Source of the DNA: Azolla caroliniana
Lineage: Eukaryota > Polypodiophyta
Direction: 5' to 3'
DNA length: 64,000 nt
Assembly (NCBI GenBank): GCA_043228905.1
Contig: JBHGNT010000020.1
Span: 5,766,001-5,830,000 of the forward strand
Part shown: positions 22,534 to 33,272 of the stretch, piece by piece
Numbering within the stretch: position 1 is the first letter of the stretch
Layout of the letters: each line of letters starts with the position of its first letter
Made by a program: the position numbers and the translations under genes
Notes under the pieces: generated by a model
Database searches by the model: none
Seen by the model: the letters and a program-made list of their open reading frames with translations, nothing else
Told to the model about the DNA's origin: nothing

Positions 22534-23545
22534 ATGAATACTCAAATGGGGAGCGCTCTCCCTACCAAGAAGTTGGATCGAAACAACTTCACATCTTGGG
22601 AGTACAAGATGCACCAATACCTTGTCGGCCAAGGCTATTGGAGCTACATCAAAGGAGCGCATGAAGACCGACCCGCCGAAGCGGCTCCCGGATACGCGAC
22701 ATGGGAGCAAGCCGCAAGCCGCATGATGTATTGTTTGGCGACATGTGTTGACGACCACATGCTCGGTTACATTCGAGAAGCCAAGACGCCGAAGGAAGCG
22801 TGGGAAAATCTACAAAAGATTTTCGCCGCCAACACGACCGCGAGGAAGCTTCAACTCCGCCAAGAGTTGAACAACATTCAACAAAGGGACATGTCCATCA
22901 CGACATACACCTTGAAGATCAAGGAGCTTTGCGACTCGCTCGGCTCAATAAGCGTAAGTATAGATGATGCTGAAATGGTGCAAATATGCCTCGGCGCGAT
23001 GCGAACTGCCGTTCTAGCACGGGAGAAATCTCCCTCCTTCGAGCTCCAATCAATGCTATTGGTCAAAGAAAACCACGTGCGTACAAGGAGCAATGAGTCG
23101 GAAGGCCACATGCTCTACACGCACTCTAATGGAGGAAGAGGACATGGACGAGCGAGAGGCTGATTCGGCCAAGGACAAGGCGGACGAGGTCCGACCTACG
23201 ACAAGAACTCCCAATTTCGGCCGCAAAACGGAGGCCAACGAGGAACCTTCGCAAGAAGGGGGAGCTTCCACTCCAGCCCGAGCCGTCAAAACGCAACCGA
23301 ATGCGGATATTGCGGAAAGCTCGGCCACCACGAAGAAGAGTGCCGAAAGAAGATACGTGAATCGGCTTCCACAAGCTGACAACTCACGAATTACGCACAC
23401 AACTCCGACTACGAAGATCGTAGCGGAATGTATGCCCACAACTCCGACCATGGCGAAATGTACGGGCACAACTCCGACTACGAAGATCGTGGTGGAATGT
23501 ATGCACACAACTCCGACCGTGGCGGAATGTTCATGATGAAACATA
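22534..23545 (+). pseudogene. Copia gag with zinc knuckle and tandem GMYAHNSD repeats
   Basis: ATG at 22534 (MNTQMGSALPTKKLDRNN). Typical copia gag (UBN2-like) with LVGQGYWSYIKG, ATCVDDHMLGYI, AKTPKEAWENLQKIF, RQELNNIQQRDMS. A stop at 23161 interrupts the frame. Beyond it the same frame has the CCHC knuckle CGYCGKLGHHEEEC (about 23307), another stop, then about five GMYAHNSD/GMYGHNSD repeats. These end in FMMKHRANSM, the conserved lead into protease. Confidence 0.8.
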
Positions 23546-24653
23546 GAGCAAACTCTATGTCGGCCGCTACCTGAGCTAGTGCCTCCGGTCCGGAAGACGT
23601 ATGGTTCGTCGATTCCGGTGCCTCGAACCATATGACATCGCATCAAGAATGGTTCCGAGAACTTCGAGAGACGGACCGACCCAGCTATGTCGAAACCGGA
23701 GACGACACTACGCACCCGATTCGGCACATTGGCAATGTTCCGTTCAAAAAAGAAGGTAAGCAAAATTACATTAAAAATGTCTTGCATGTACCGACCATTA
23801 CGAAGAATTTGGTCTCCGTCGGCCAAATTGTAGAGCAAGGGATGCAAGTTCGATTTAATCAAGGCGGTTGCTTCATCGAAAAAGAGGGCCGAATCATCGC
23901 ACGCAGACGAAGAGAGGGCCGGATGTTTATTCTCGATTCACGCGAATCGCGAGATGAAATCCGCCATGTTCGCGAACAACACGAAAGCTAACTCCGACAT
24001 AGAGCTATGGCACAAGCGGCCACATCAATCTCAACAAACTCAAAGCAATGAAATCGAAAGGAGTCGTCATCAGACTCTCGACATTCAAAGAGAAGGAGAT
24101 TGAAGGTGTATGCGAAGTGTGCCAATTCGGCAAGCAACACCGACACCCATTCCCGAAAGAGTGGAACGTGACCAAAGGTCTACTCGACGTAGTCCATTCC
24201 GACGTATGGGGACCGGCGCAGATGGCTACATTCGGCGAATGCCGATATTACGTGCTCTTCATCGATGACTTCTCTAGGCACAGTTGGATCTACCCCATGC
24301 GGGAAAAGAGCGAAGTGTTCGGACATTTCCAAAATTTCAAGAATGAAGTCAAGAAAGCCACGGGCCAACATATACGATGCCTTCGATCGGATGGCGGCAA
24401 GGAGTACTTCTCAGAAGATTTCACTCACTCGATAGTGAGTTCGGCAGCTTCGATGTACCAATCGGAGCTAAGAAAGCTCTCATCTCTGCAAATGAAAAGC
24501 TCCGCTGATCCACTCATGAAAAGAACCCACCCCGTAAGCCGATTCGGCTACAACAAGTATATGGCGTACCATTACGCCTTTATGATGAAGGTAGCGACAG
24601 TACGGGAGCCAGAAACCTTTTCGGAAGCTGCGATGGATCGAAGCAATGAATGA
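23546..24653 (+). pseudogene. Copia protease and truncated integrase
   Basis: Protease VWFVDSGASNHMTS near 23600 is intact in motif (DSGA). The pre-integrase zinc region follows in shifted frames (LWHKR near 24005; CEVCQFGKQHRHPF near 24112). The integrase core has VVHSDVWGPAQ (first Asp) and RSDGGKEYFSEDF (second Asp). It then jumps into the integrase-RT connector (RFGYNKYMAYHYAFMM), so the third acidic residue and the C-terminal part of integrase are deleted. Confidence 0.82.
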
Positions 24654-25640
24654 GGAGATGCAGGCACTACGGAAGAACGAGACGTGGGATCTCATTCCCA
24701 CCTCACCACACAAAAAGGAGATCGGATGCAAATGGATCTACAAGGTGAAGTACAACGCCGATGGTTCCGTCAACCGCTACAAAGTGCGACTCATAGCGAA
24801 AGGCTACGCGCAAACGCATGGCGTCGACAACGAAGAGACCTTTGCCCCAGTGGCAAAGATGACGACGGTGCGGACCGTAATTGCGCTTGCCGCGGCAAAA
24901 GGGTGGCACCTGCATCAAATGGACGTCAAGAACGCCTTTCTACAAGGCGAATTAGAAGAGGAGGTGTACATGATACAACCACCCGGCTTCAACTCGAGCA
25001 CCCATCCGAAAATTGTATGCCGACTCAAGAAGCCACTCTACGGCCTCAAGCAAGCATCGCGTGCTTGGCATTCAAAGATAACCCAATATCTTCATCAAAT
25101 CGGCTTCCATATGTCAAAATCGGACAACTCCCTCTACATACGAAGCGATTCCGCAAGTCCGATCGTCATCATCTTATATGTGGATGACCTAGTCATTGGA
25201 GGTGAGCATCTCGTCGAAATCACTAAGGTCAAATCCCTCCTTTCCGACAAGTTTGAGATGACAAACATGAAGGAGCTCCACTACTTCCTCGGCATTGAGG
25301 TAATTCGGACTCTGGCCGGAATCATGATCTCTCAACGGCACTACATCCTCAACTTGTTATACAAGTTCGGGATGGCTGAGTGCAAATCCGTGGCAACCCT
25401 GCTCGATCGTAATCTCAAACTAGATGCGAACTCCGGCACCAAAGCATGTGAGCCGACTACGTATGAGCAACTCATCGGGAGTCTCATCTACCTCACAATC
25501 ACTCGACCCGATCACTCGAGGGGTACACAGACGCCGATTGGGCCGGCTACAAAGCAGATAGAAGATCAACCTCCGGATTTTTTTTCTCCCTTGGCAGCGG
25601 AGCAATATCTTGGAGTAGCAAGAAGCAGCCTACCGTCACT
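24646..25640 (+). pseudogene. Copia reverse transcriptase (long open frame)
   Basis: Open from 24646: EMQALRKNETWDLIPTSP, YKVRLIAKGYAQTHGVD, FAPVAKMTTVRT, DVKNAFLQGELEEEVYM, KKPLYGLKQASRAW, and the catalytic ILYVDDLVIGG are all intact. It ends in a short internal deletion after YLTITRPD (about 25508), after which the frame changes. The RT domain itself looks preserved. Confidence 0.85.
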
Positions 25641-26024
25641 CTTTTGAGTACGGAGGCGGAATACAGGGGTGTAGCCATAGCTGCGTATGAAGCCGTTTGG
25701 CTCAAGAGGATTTTGAAGGATCTAGGCGTACCCATCAAGGATCCGACTTCCCTTTACTGCGACAACATGAGCAGTATCTATCTGGCTCGAAATCCGGTGT
25801 TCCACGCGCGGACAAAGCACTTCGAAGTGCACTATCACTTCATCCGAGAGCGTGTTCTGGCTGGCGATGTCGACCTACAAGACATTAGCACCAATCTTCA
25901 AACGGCCGACATCTTCACTAAAGCCTTAGGAGCCGACAAGCTATGGCAATTCATGACCGATCTCGGATTGACGATCCCTGACCTGCCAAGCTTGAGGGGG
26001 AGTACTGAAGACACTACGCAATAA
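25560..26024 (+). pseudogene. Copia RNase H
   Basis: Frame after the deletion: [12 protein letters not shown] is recognisable in shifted frame near 25530, then [56 protein letters not shown], and [15 protein letters not shown] to a stop at 26024. The catalytic acidic residues (D of TDAD, E of TEAEY, D of CDN) are present, but they are separated from RT by the frame change. Confidence 0.82.
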
Positions 26025-26145
26025 TGCGTAGATTCCACAACTGCGCACTACGCAATAAGCAGCGAAGATCCGATCTACCGCGCAAAGTCGTGAAGAAAGA
26101 CGCAAGCCGAAGCACAGACTTCGTAACTATGCACAACGCAAGTTT

Positions 26146-26898
26146 TTTTAAGATTGCTTAAAGTGTGCGGCACTTCATCGAGGGTTGTTTGGGGTGGACT
26201 CAAGTTTAGATCTTATTTGTATGTCTAAACATAAGTAGTGATATAGTTTTAGAAGAATAGAAAAGTGAGGGCGTGGGTGGGGGTTAGGGGAGTGTAGCTT
26301 GTTGAAATTATCAAAAGTATTTAAACCTAATCAAAGTTTTTAGAATATATTAAAGATCATTGGGATAACTTAAGTTATTAGACAACAATAACGTACTATT
26401 AAAACACCAATATAGAGTATTATTAAAACGGGACCACACGCTTAGATGAACAGGAGTTGTTTAAACACACGCTTAAGCAAACACTTAAAAGAAAGATTAT
26501 TATAAAAAATAAGAATAAAAATAAAAATAGAAAAGAGAGATTGAGATTAAAAAATGATTATGGTTAAGAAGGGATTATGATTAAGGGGGAAGGGGTTGCT
26601 AAACAAAGTACTTAAACGAATGTTTAAACAAATATTTAGATAAGAAAACACTTGGGCAAACACTTAACGCAAGGTTAGGATTAAAAGAGAAGGGAGGGAT
26701 TATGGTTAAAGAAAAGGGGTCATGGTTGAGAAGAGAATGATTATGATTAAGAGAGGAGAATACTTAAACAAATGTTTAAACAAAAAGTTAAACCTAAAAA
26801 TGATTGAACAAGTACTTAAAAAAAAGGGGTTAAACAAGTACGTAATAAAAATGTTTATTAAACAAGTACTTAATAGAAAATGATTAAATAAATGCTTA
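26146..26898. other. AT-rich 3' part of the Penelope-like insertion
   Basis: No gene. Rich in related motifs AAACAAGTACTTAA / ACTTAAACAAATGTTTAAAC in many degenerate copies, giving small inverted repeats. Confidence 0.55.
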
Positions 26899-27270
26899 AA
26901 AACTTAAGACAAAAAAAATTTTGATAAAAAAGTGATTAAACAAGTACTTAATAAAAATTTATTAAATAAGTACTTAAGAACTTAAGACAAAAAATTAGAT
27001 AAGAGCAACACATAGAAGGAAAGAAAGTTTTACTATCATAAGGCAACGATCGGCAAATGCATTTCGCCTCGATGGAGGCTCTTCAGTGCCCGATGTACAA
27101 ATGATGAAAACTAAGCCTACTAGGTTGCTCTTTTTATAGGGAGAGGGAGGAGAGTCCTTTGTATGTGGGACATACAAAAGTGTGTACAAAGGGAAGGTAC
27201 AAGAGTGTACACAAGACTTTAGGTGGGGGTTAAGAGGGGTGAGAGTACATAAAACATTAGGTGGGGGGAA
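26899..27270 (-). repeat. 372-bp direct repeat, copy 1 (pseudo-LTR-like)
   Basis: Appears identical, base by base, to 27744-28115 (offset 845). It contains a TATA-like CCCTATAAAAAGAGC on the minus strand and a hammerhead-like motif. Such repeats flank many Penelope-like elements. A weaker outer repeat (GCTTAAAG(C/T)GTGCGGCAC at 26154 and 27280) suggests a longer head-to-tail unit. Confidence 0.85.
27049..27094 (-). ncRNA. Hammerhead-ribozyme-like motif (type I), copy 1
   Basis: Minus strand order: AUCGGGCA (stem I 5' strand, one bulged G), CUGAAGA core (27086-27080), stem II GCCUC-CAUC-GAGGC, GAAA core (27065-27062), a minimal stem III closed by an A-U pair over UGCA, UU as the cleavage dinucleotide, and UGCCGAU completing stem I. 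All invariant core bases fit CUGANGA...GAAA...UH. The very short stem III is like the hammerheads described in Penelope-like elements. Activity is not shown. Confidence 0.55.
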
Positions 27271-27743
27271 GGGTTTTTGCGGTGGCTTAAAGCGTGCGGC
27301 ACATCATCGGGTTGGGTTTACTTGGGTTTTCTTAAGTTTAGATGCTTCTCGTATCTAAACTTAAGTTTTTAAGTTGGGGATGGTGATAGGGGAAGGGGAT
27401 ATGTGGGGAAGGGAGGATGTTGATGGAGGGAAGAGGGGATCTAGGGCAAGAGAGATTTAGATCAAGGATAGGAGAAAGTTAGATCTAGGAAGTAAACGTT
27501 TTTTATAAATGAAGGGAGAAAGGAGTGAGTGTGTATAGAAGAGATATTGGGAGATTGTTAGGGAAATTATTATTAAAGAAAAAACATGAAAGGATTAGAT
27601 ATTTAAGTGGATGCTTAAGTGAATAAAAATTAGTTTAACAAGTGTTAAAGCAAATATTTAGACTAAAGCAAATATCCAAGGTTGAGACAAATAGATTGCT
27701 TAAAATAAGTGCAAACAAGATTCTTTAGACGAACCAAGTTAGC

Positions 27744-28115
27744 AAAACTTAAGACAAAAAAAATTTTGATAAAAAAGTGATTAAACAAGTACTTAATAAA
27801 AATTTATTAAATAAGTACTTAAGAACTTAAGACAAAAAATTAGATAAGAGCAACACATAGAAGGAAAGAAAGTTTTACTATCATAAGGCAACGATCGGCA
27901 AATGCATTTCGCCTCGATGGAGGCTCTTCAGTGCCCGATGTACAAATGATGAAAACTAAGCCTACTAGGTTGCTCTTTTTATAGGGAGAGGGAGGAGAGT
28001 CCTTTGTATGTGGGACATACAAAAGTGTGTACAAAGGGAAGGTACAAGAGTGTACACAAGACTTTAGGTGGGGGTTAAGAGGGGTGAGAGTACATAAAAC
28101 ATTAGGTGGGGGGAA
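27744..28115 (-). repeat. 372-bp direct repeat, copy 2 (pseudo-LTR-like)
   Basis: Second copy. Its edge overlaps the last codons of the upstream reading frame. The absence of visible differences from copy 1 implies recent duplication or gene conversion. Confidence 0.85.
27894..27939 (-). ncRNA. Hammerhead-ribozyme-like motif (type I), copy 2
   Basis: Identical to the motif at 27049-27094, 845 bp away. Two motifs in tandem would allow dimeric cleavage of the transcript between repeats. Confidence 0.55.
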
Positions 28116-28459
28116 AGGATGCGTGTACTAGGTGGTTTCTTAGTTTTTTACCATTTAGCCAACACGTGAGAGGGGGTGTAAGGGAACTGTATTGTGGTTG
28201 TCCTAGAAGGGGTTTAAGTTTGTTTCTCACGAGCGCTCCGATTTGGAGTTTTTTGATACATGGGGAGTATCGAAGCTTAAAAACAATGGGTGGAGGTTTT
28301 TTGTTGTTGGGTTGGTTAGAGAGTAGTTGGTTTCGTATGGAGTAGGGGACGGTCGAAAAACACTTGAGTAGGAACTTCGATGGGTAGCCCCTAGCTCTTA
28401 GGCGGTCGTAGAACTTTTTGCGTAGTTCCATGTAGCCATTTTCCGAGCTCTCCCGGATA
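28102..28459 (-). pseudogene. C-terminal part of Penelope-like RT protein
   Basis: About 118 codons inside the insertion: NGYMELRKKFYDRLRARGYP, FLLKCFSTVPYSIRNQLL, a middle with VFKLRYSPCIKKL, and LNGKKLRNHLVHASFPPT before the stop at 28102. A GYP-x-FL helix, a Y(S/N)P strand and a final LR-LVH segment are, from memory, the region after the RT fingers-palm in Penelope-like elements, just before their GIY-YIG nuclease. No GIY-YIG motif follows here. The upstream catalytic RT is missing because of 5' truncation. Confidence 0.5.
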
Positions 28460-28585
28460 ACAACGCAAGTTGGAGCACGGATTCCGCAAGTCCGCATAAA
28501 GCGAGTCGACGCGGACTCCGGAACGTGAGTTAAAGTGGATTTCGGATACCGTCTAAAACCGACCCGACTTGAGCTTGAGGGGGCG

Positions 28586-28968
28586 TGTTGAGAATCAAGC
28601 TCAACTTGGTCTAGTGTGTGAACTCACCTTGAGAGTGAAGAGACACTCCAACGGTCAAGAGTCACCATTATGTCACCACTTTGTATTCTAGCATTTAGTA
28701 TGAGTCATAGAATCATATTCTATGACACATAACTTATGAGTTTTCACATTCCCCATGCTCCATGAGTCTTGTAGTTAATGAAGAGAGAGGGTGACTACAT
28801 AAAGTACCCTCCTCCTACCTTGTAAAATGTTGAGTCTTTCTCCTTTGTCAATATACTTTTACCTTGTGTATTCTCTGTGTTTCACTCTCTCTCTCTCTCT
28901 CTCTCTTACACACACACATAACTCACATCTCTTCCGGTTCACAAGAATCCATCTCTTGATTCTTTACA
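28586..28968 (+). repeat. 3' LTR of copia (383 bp)
   Basis: TGTTGAGAATCAAGC to GATTCTTTACA, followed by the target duplication AGGTT (28969-28973). Confidence 0.93.
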
Positions 28969-30950
28969 AGGTTCTTCCACCATGAATACTTAGACGTTAA
29001 ACAAATGTTCAGTGTGAAGCTACACCCCCGCCTACGACGGCAATGCCTTCATAAGGTCGGCATTTGTGGTGGATGATAATGTTAAGTCCGATGGTCTTTG
29101 GAAATATGAATCTTGGTTTCAACGTGCCTTCAGAGATGGAGAAGTATGGGACCTACAAGATCAAACATTCACAATGTGGGAGAATAAGGAGGTTAAGGGT
29201 CAATGACAAAAGAAATGTAAGGTAGACCCTCAATTGGAATTAAAGACACAAGCGGCCAAGAAAATTGATTTAACTATTCAAGAAGCGGCCAACAACATGA
29301 AGTTTTCTCTATGGAGAGCAATGCAAGGTATTGAGGAGGAGGACCTTCTTGTATCTGTTTTGTCAAGGGTTGTGGCAAAAGAATTAAGCCTTGAAGAAAT
29401 GATCATTGAGTTCAATAAGTAAGTCTTTCAATTAGTTAATTGAACTCAATATGGTCCAATCGAAATTTCTAATATCATTTTTTGATTTGACAGTCATAAG
29501 GTTTAGATGAAGATCCAAGAAGTTATGATGAAACAACTTGGATGCATAACTTGGGAACAAGTGACCGAGGACTATCCTCTAACGTCTTCATATAAGGCGT
29601 TATCCGAGTATTTTATTGCATTCAAGGATTGGGTTAGTATTGGTGTTTTTCATATAGTTTTTCTTATATGTGGAGGATTTGTAATAATACTTGATGTCTT
29701 ATTGCCTCTATTAGAAACCTTGTCATGGCAAGAAACCAGGAGAAGTCAAGGATATACACGATTTTCTGACATCCTTCCTTGCACATCTCCAGAGAGCCAG
29801 AAAAGAAAAGGATCATCGCTTAGTCAAGGTGTACTAAATTGAGGAAGATGACCCCTTCAAAAAATTTAGCCACAAGAAGGATATTACTAGAGAGCTTTTC
29901 TACAACGTGATTTGTGGCGATGTCATTGAGATGAACGGATTTTGAATGGTAGGGCCATCATACGACGATGAACCTTTTATGTTCAAACAATTAGAGAAAA
30001 TGGTCAAGGATTTTGCTGAGCTGATGACCTCATCCTTGTGGAGGATAGTTGTCTTTCATAGTATGGACGAAGGATACTCGGTAGCTCAAGCTTTGCGATC
30101 CCGCTGCCATGGCATCGAGAACCTTGCATGGTAAGGATTATTTATAAGTCTCATTTACTATATTTCTTTCTTAACATTGTTGAGTCTATTCTTAACTTGA
30201 TACAATATTTGTTATAGGATAAAAACAAATGTCAATAGAGGGCTACTGAATATATTATGGTTCGTAAATGCCATTGAATATATTGCGGTTGGCTACTTCG
30301 ATGAAATAAAGAAACAAAGAATCAAGGAGCATTCAAATGAAGTTGGAGGTTCAAATCTCCTGGTATATCCAACAGTGACACGGAAATTGCGACATGTAAC
30401 CTCGACTGAATAGGGACTTTTGAACCCATACCAAAAACCTCAACGACTTATGATGTGCCTAATCGAGATGTTCTCCGTTGAAGGAGATTGGATATTAGAC
30501 CTGTTTTCTAGCACAAATATTCCTCGAACTAGGTTTACGTTGTTGGGATAACCAATACTGATTCTTATTTGTTTGAAAACTAATTCTTCTTATTGCTTTC
30601 TTCACGGGGACAACATCAGCATGTGCATTGAAGCTCTTCAAAAACACAATTGCATTGGAGAAGGATGAGGAGCAGGTTGTATTTAAAAACATGAGGATTA
30701 AGGCTTTGTGGGAGTGCCCAGACTAGGATGAGGAGGTCGGTGCAAAGCATGTCGCTGATACCAAACTACTTCGCAAGAGCCTATTCCTCCATTAGCTAGG
30801 GATCTGGGGGAGCTAATTGAGCTTGATGATGAGCTTATAGAAGATTTTATGGTGGCTCGGCTATTAGGGAAAGACAATGCACGTATAGCAAAAGAGACTT
30901 CTATAAGAGATGAAGAAGATAATGGCATGGATGATTTAATTGCTATGTAA

Positions 30951-32079
30951 TAGACTCTTTTGTTAAACGAAATGTAATGTTTTGAATTCACATTACTAAT
31001 ACAAATTTTGGGTTCTACTTTGTGTACTCCATTCTTTATAGTCTTCTATATGTTTCAATTTTAGTTCTATATACTTGGTTTGTTGACTTATGACATTGGT
31101 TTCTCCATATGTATTGCTGACTACCAATATGGAGAAACATGAATTAGTTTACATTAAGGCTGATTGCAGTCAAACTTTACCTACACATAACATTCTCGTA
31201 GAATTGTCGTCATGACTGTCCATGTTATTATTTGCGATCAATTGTTAAGAATGTCATTCCATGTCTAATATATTATGGATCTTTATGTTCTATTGGTAAA
31301 ACTATTATGTTTCTCTTCTATTGCTACTTACATTGTGTAGTGTGTTGATAATGGTCCATGCCACGTTGTCCCATTAGTTGCACGACCTTGGAGCACACCT
31401 CTTAGCAATATCCGCCTGTTTTTATACGCTTGTAGTCCACTAGCGTGTTTGTTCGGAGTTTGATCCCATGCGAATCACCTAAGGAATAGACTAGATCAAT
31501 TTTAAATACAAGTATTGTCAAGCTTAATTGGTTTGTTTTTTCCATCACATTATCCTAAAGTTTACTGTCTTACATTGTCCACAATTATATACATACGATT
31601 TTATCCCATCCGAGTAAACTAAGGAATAGATTAGATCAACTATAAATACAAGTATTAAATACCTTACCAAGTTTGTTATTCCAATTACATTATCCTAAAG
31701 TTCACTATCCTACATTGTTCACAATTATATACATACGAGTGTGGGTCAAAATATAAATTATAACTCATTTTATTAGTTTGGTTACAAGTACACCTCATAT
31801 TTTTGCAAAACTTACCAAAACAATCAAAGTCTTTAATTGAGTGTTTGACATGTCGCACAATAGTGAGATATTCTGCCATTATTGAACTTTATTATAATGG
31901 CATTAACTTATCAGCACATCCAAACTTAGTTGAATTTCTAATGTTCTCCACTCAGAGACCTGTCATGTATTTTTATATTTGCAAATTCTAATCAAGTTCT
32001 GGAACATGTGATATTAGTGCATCCAAATTTTGTAGAGAGGGTATATTTGGATATTTTGAAGAAGAATCAACAAGTTTAA
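30951..32079 (+). other. 3' flank and right terminal repeat (inner part) of copy C
   Basis: AT-rich non-coding sequence after the methyltransferase stop. From about 31999 the subterminal repeat is recognisable (GAACATGTGATATTAGTGCATCC...), aligned with the right end of copy A. It breaks at TTAA (32076-32079), the insertion point of copy B. Confidence 0.65.
32076..32079. other. Target-site duplication TTAA, left
   Basis: TTAA immediately left of copy B. The matching TTAA is at 46479-46482. Joining the flanks restores a continuous terminal repeat of copy C. Confidence 0.7.
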
Positions 32080-32189
32080 CATGTTCGCGTTTAGAAGTGG
32101 AAGGATCACGCTTTCCACTTTTAGATTCCCTTTATAGTTACACAATTTGAGCTTGTTGTGAAATATGACGTCCACCAGTATCACATGAT
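32080..32189. repeat. Left terminal inverted repeat, copy B
   Basis: Tip CATGTTCGCGTTTAGAAGTG, then GAAGGATCACGC, inner edge CCAGTATCACATG. It matches the reverse complement of 46361-46478 imperfectly over about 110 bp, best in the outer 34 bp. Confidence 0.8.
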
Positions 32190-33272
32190 AAACCAGAGAG
32201 GGTGAATTTATTGATTTATTAATCGAATACATCTCTATACCGAGAGAACATGTTATTTATTGGAGAAAATATAAATGTACTAGATTTATTCTTGCAATGT
32301 TTACAAATTTAGGGTTGGTTTTTACCGCGCATTCATTTTATACAAATTAATTATTTGACTAAAGCATTAACAAACAGGAATTCCATTTTCGCGAGATGTA
32401 AAGTGCATAGGTTTACAGTGGTTAAACTTTCCAAGAGAGGTGTATATGCTATTTGAGAAATTGATATTTACATATTATTGAATACAATATATAATGACTA
32501 ATAGTTAGTAAAGATCATTAGGATATAATACCAAATGTATATGTTCATAACAACACATGAAAATTAGAAGTAGAAAGCGTACTCATAACTATTAGTTTAC
32601 ATTACATTAGACATACAAGAATATACCCAAAACATATATGACTATTATTAAGGTATAGACAGTGCTAAATTTTTGGGTGCCATAATAGAGATAACTCTTT
32701 GATATTAATGTTAAAGCATGTATTAAAATTTTCATTTGGTTGTCTACACATAAACACTAAATCAAGAGGTTAAACACATATATACAAATGGAGTAATAAT
32801 AATCTATACAGATCACACATTGATAGCCCTCCATACATCTAGTCCAGACAACCATCAAGCATAGAAACATGATTATTGTTGTACAATCCCCTCTAATAAA
32901 ACAAATACTCCCCAATATCTACAAATGCATACTTCAATCCCAGTAAATGTTATTTATCATAGTTATTCTATAAGTATAACAAATTCAAAAAGTGATTAAC
33001 AATAGCAAACATGGAACGAAGTTTTATAAACACAATTTATGGGTAAATATGAAGAATGAACATACATTTTCTTTGATCTTAACTATATACTTAGATGATA
33101 GTCCAACAAATTTAATAAATATGTGCCACAAGATATAAACATAGCAACACATCAATTAAAACATAATATAACACCATATAAGAAAATAAATTGGATCATA
33201 TTAGGAAATAGAATTGATTAAAAGGTCTTTGATCAGAAGTAAATCCATTAAAAGTTTTTTTATAAACTCTAA
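32190..33272. other. 3' flank of the methyltransferase gene, copy B
   Basis: AT-rich, no gene or structured repeat recognised. Confidence 0.5.

Larger units (their letters stand above)
26145..28459 (-). mobile_element. 5'-truncated Penelope-like retroelement, 12-bp TSD
   Basis: The insertion is bounded by the same 12 bases, ACAACGCAAGTT, at 26133-26144 and 28460-28471. Read on the minus strand it begins in mid-protein (28459) and ends in a run of seven A next to the left repeat. It contains a C-terminal reading frame, then two identical 372-bp blocks, each with a hammerhead-like motif, in a head-to-tail arrangement. 5' truncation, A-rich end and a 12-bp target duplication fit target-primed reverse transcription. 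Hammerhead-bearing terminal repeats and this reading frame fit Penelope-like elements. Confidence 0.6.
22000..28968 (+). mobile_element. Copia retrotransposon with both LTRs, TSD AGGTT
   Basis: 5' LTR 22000-22398, primer-binding site, gag, protease, partial integrase, RT, RNase H, polypurine tract GAGCTTGAGGGGGCG (28571-28585) and 3' LTR 28586-28968. Direct repeats AGGTT flank it at 21995-21999 and 28969-28973. It lies inside the ParB-like domain of transposon copy C. The LTRs differ mainly in the length of a CT run. A Penelope-like element (26145-28459) is inserted between RNase H and the polypurine tract. Internal deletions and frameshifts make it non-autonomous. Confidence 0.92.
21240..30950 (+). 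pseudogene. ParB-like + DNA methyltransferase gene, copy C
   Basis: Starts inside the N-terminal region (YPSEDRLVKKCCG; LRPYIQGHVTL). The ParB-like domain (21680-21999: NPHATVVPFIVMVD, VIGGSHSIEAHRQLVREHP, LTTEEAKLLAWDHNNDNDYR) is interrupted by the copia and resumes at 28974 (FFHHEYLDVKQMFSVKLHP). Then: helical linker to 29420; intron about 29421-29492; exon MKIQEVMMKQLG...FKDW; intron; methyltransferase start VICGDV (29917) with motif IV (DIPYG) deleted; WRIVVFHSMDEGYSVAQALRSR to 30130; intron 30131-30218 (GTAAGG...TTATAG); YFDEIKKQRIKEHSNEVGG; DWILDLFS; intron; TSACALKLF; C-terminus DDLIAM, stop at 30950. Several stops and the lost motif IV make it inactive. Its conserved introns confirm the gene model of copies A and B. 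Confidence 0.75.

Noticed and set aside
22534-30950. Host methyltransferase locus carrying a copia in an intron
   Set aside because: The copia lies within an exon of the ParB-like domain, and the gene is part of a transposon copy with terminal repeats, so a host gene is unlikely.
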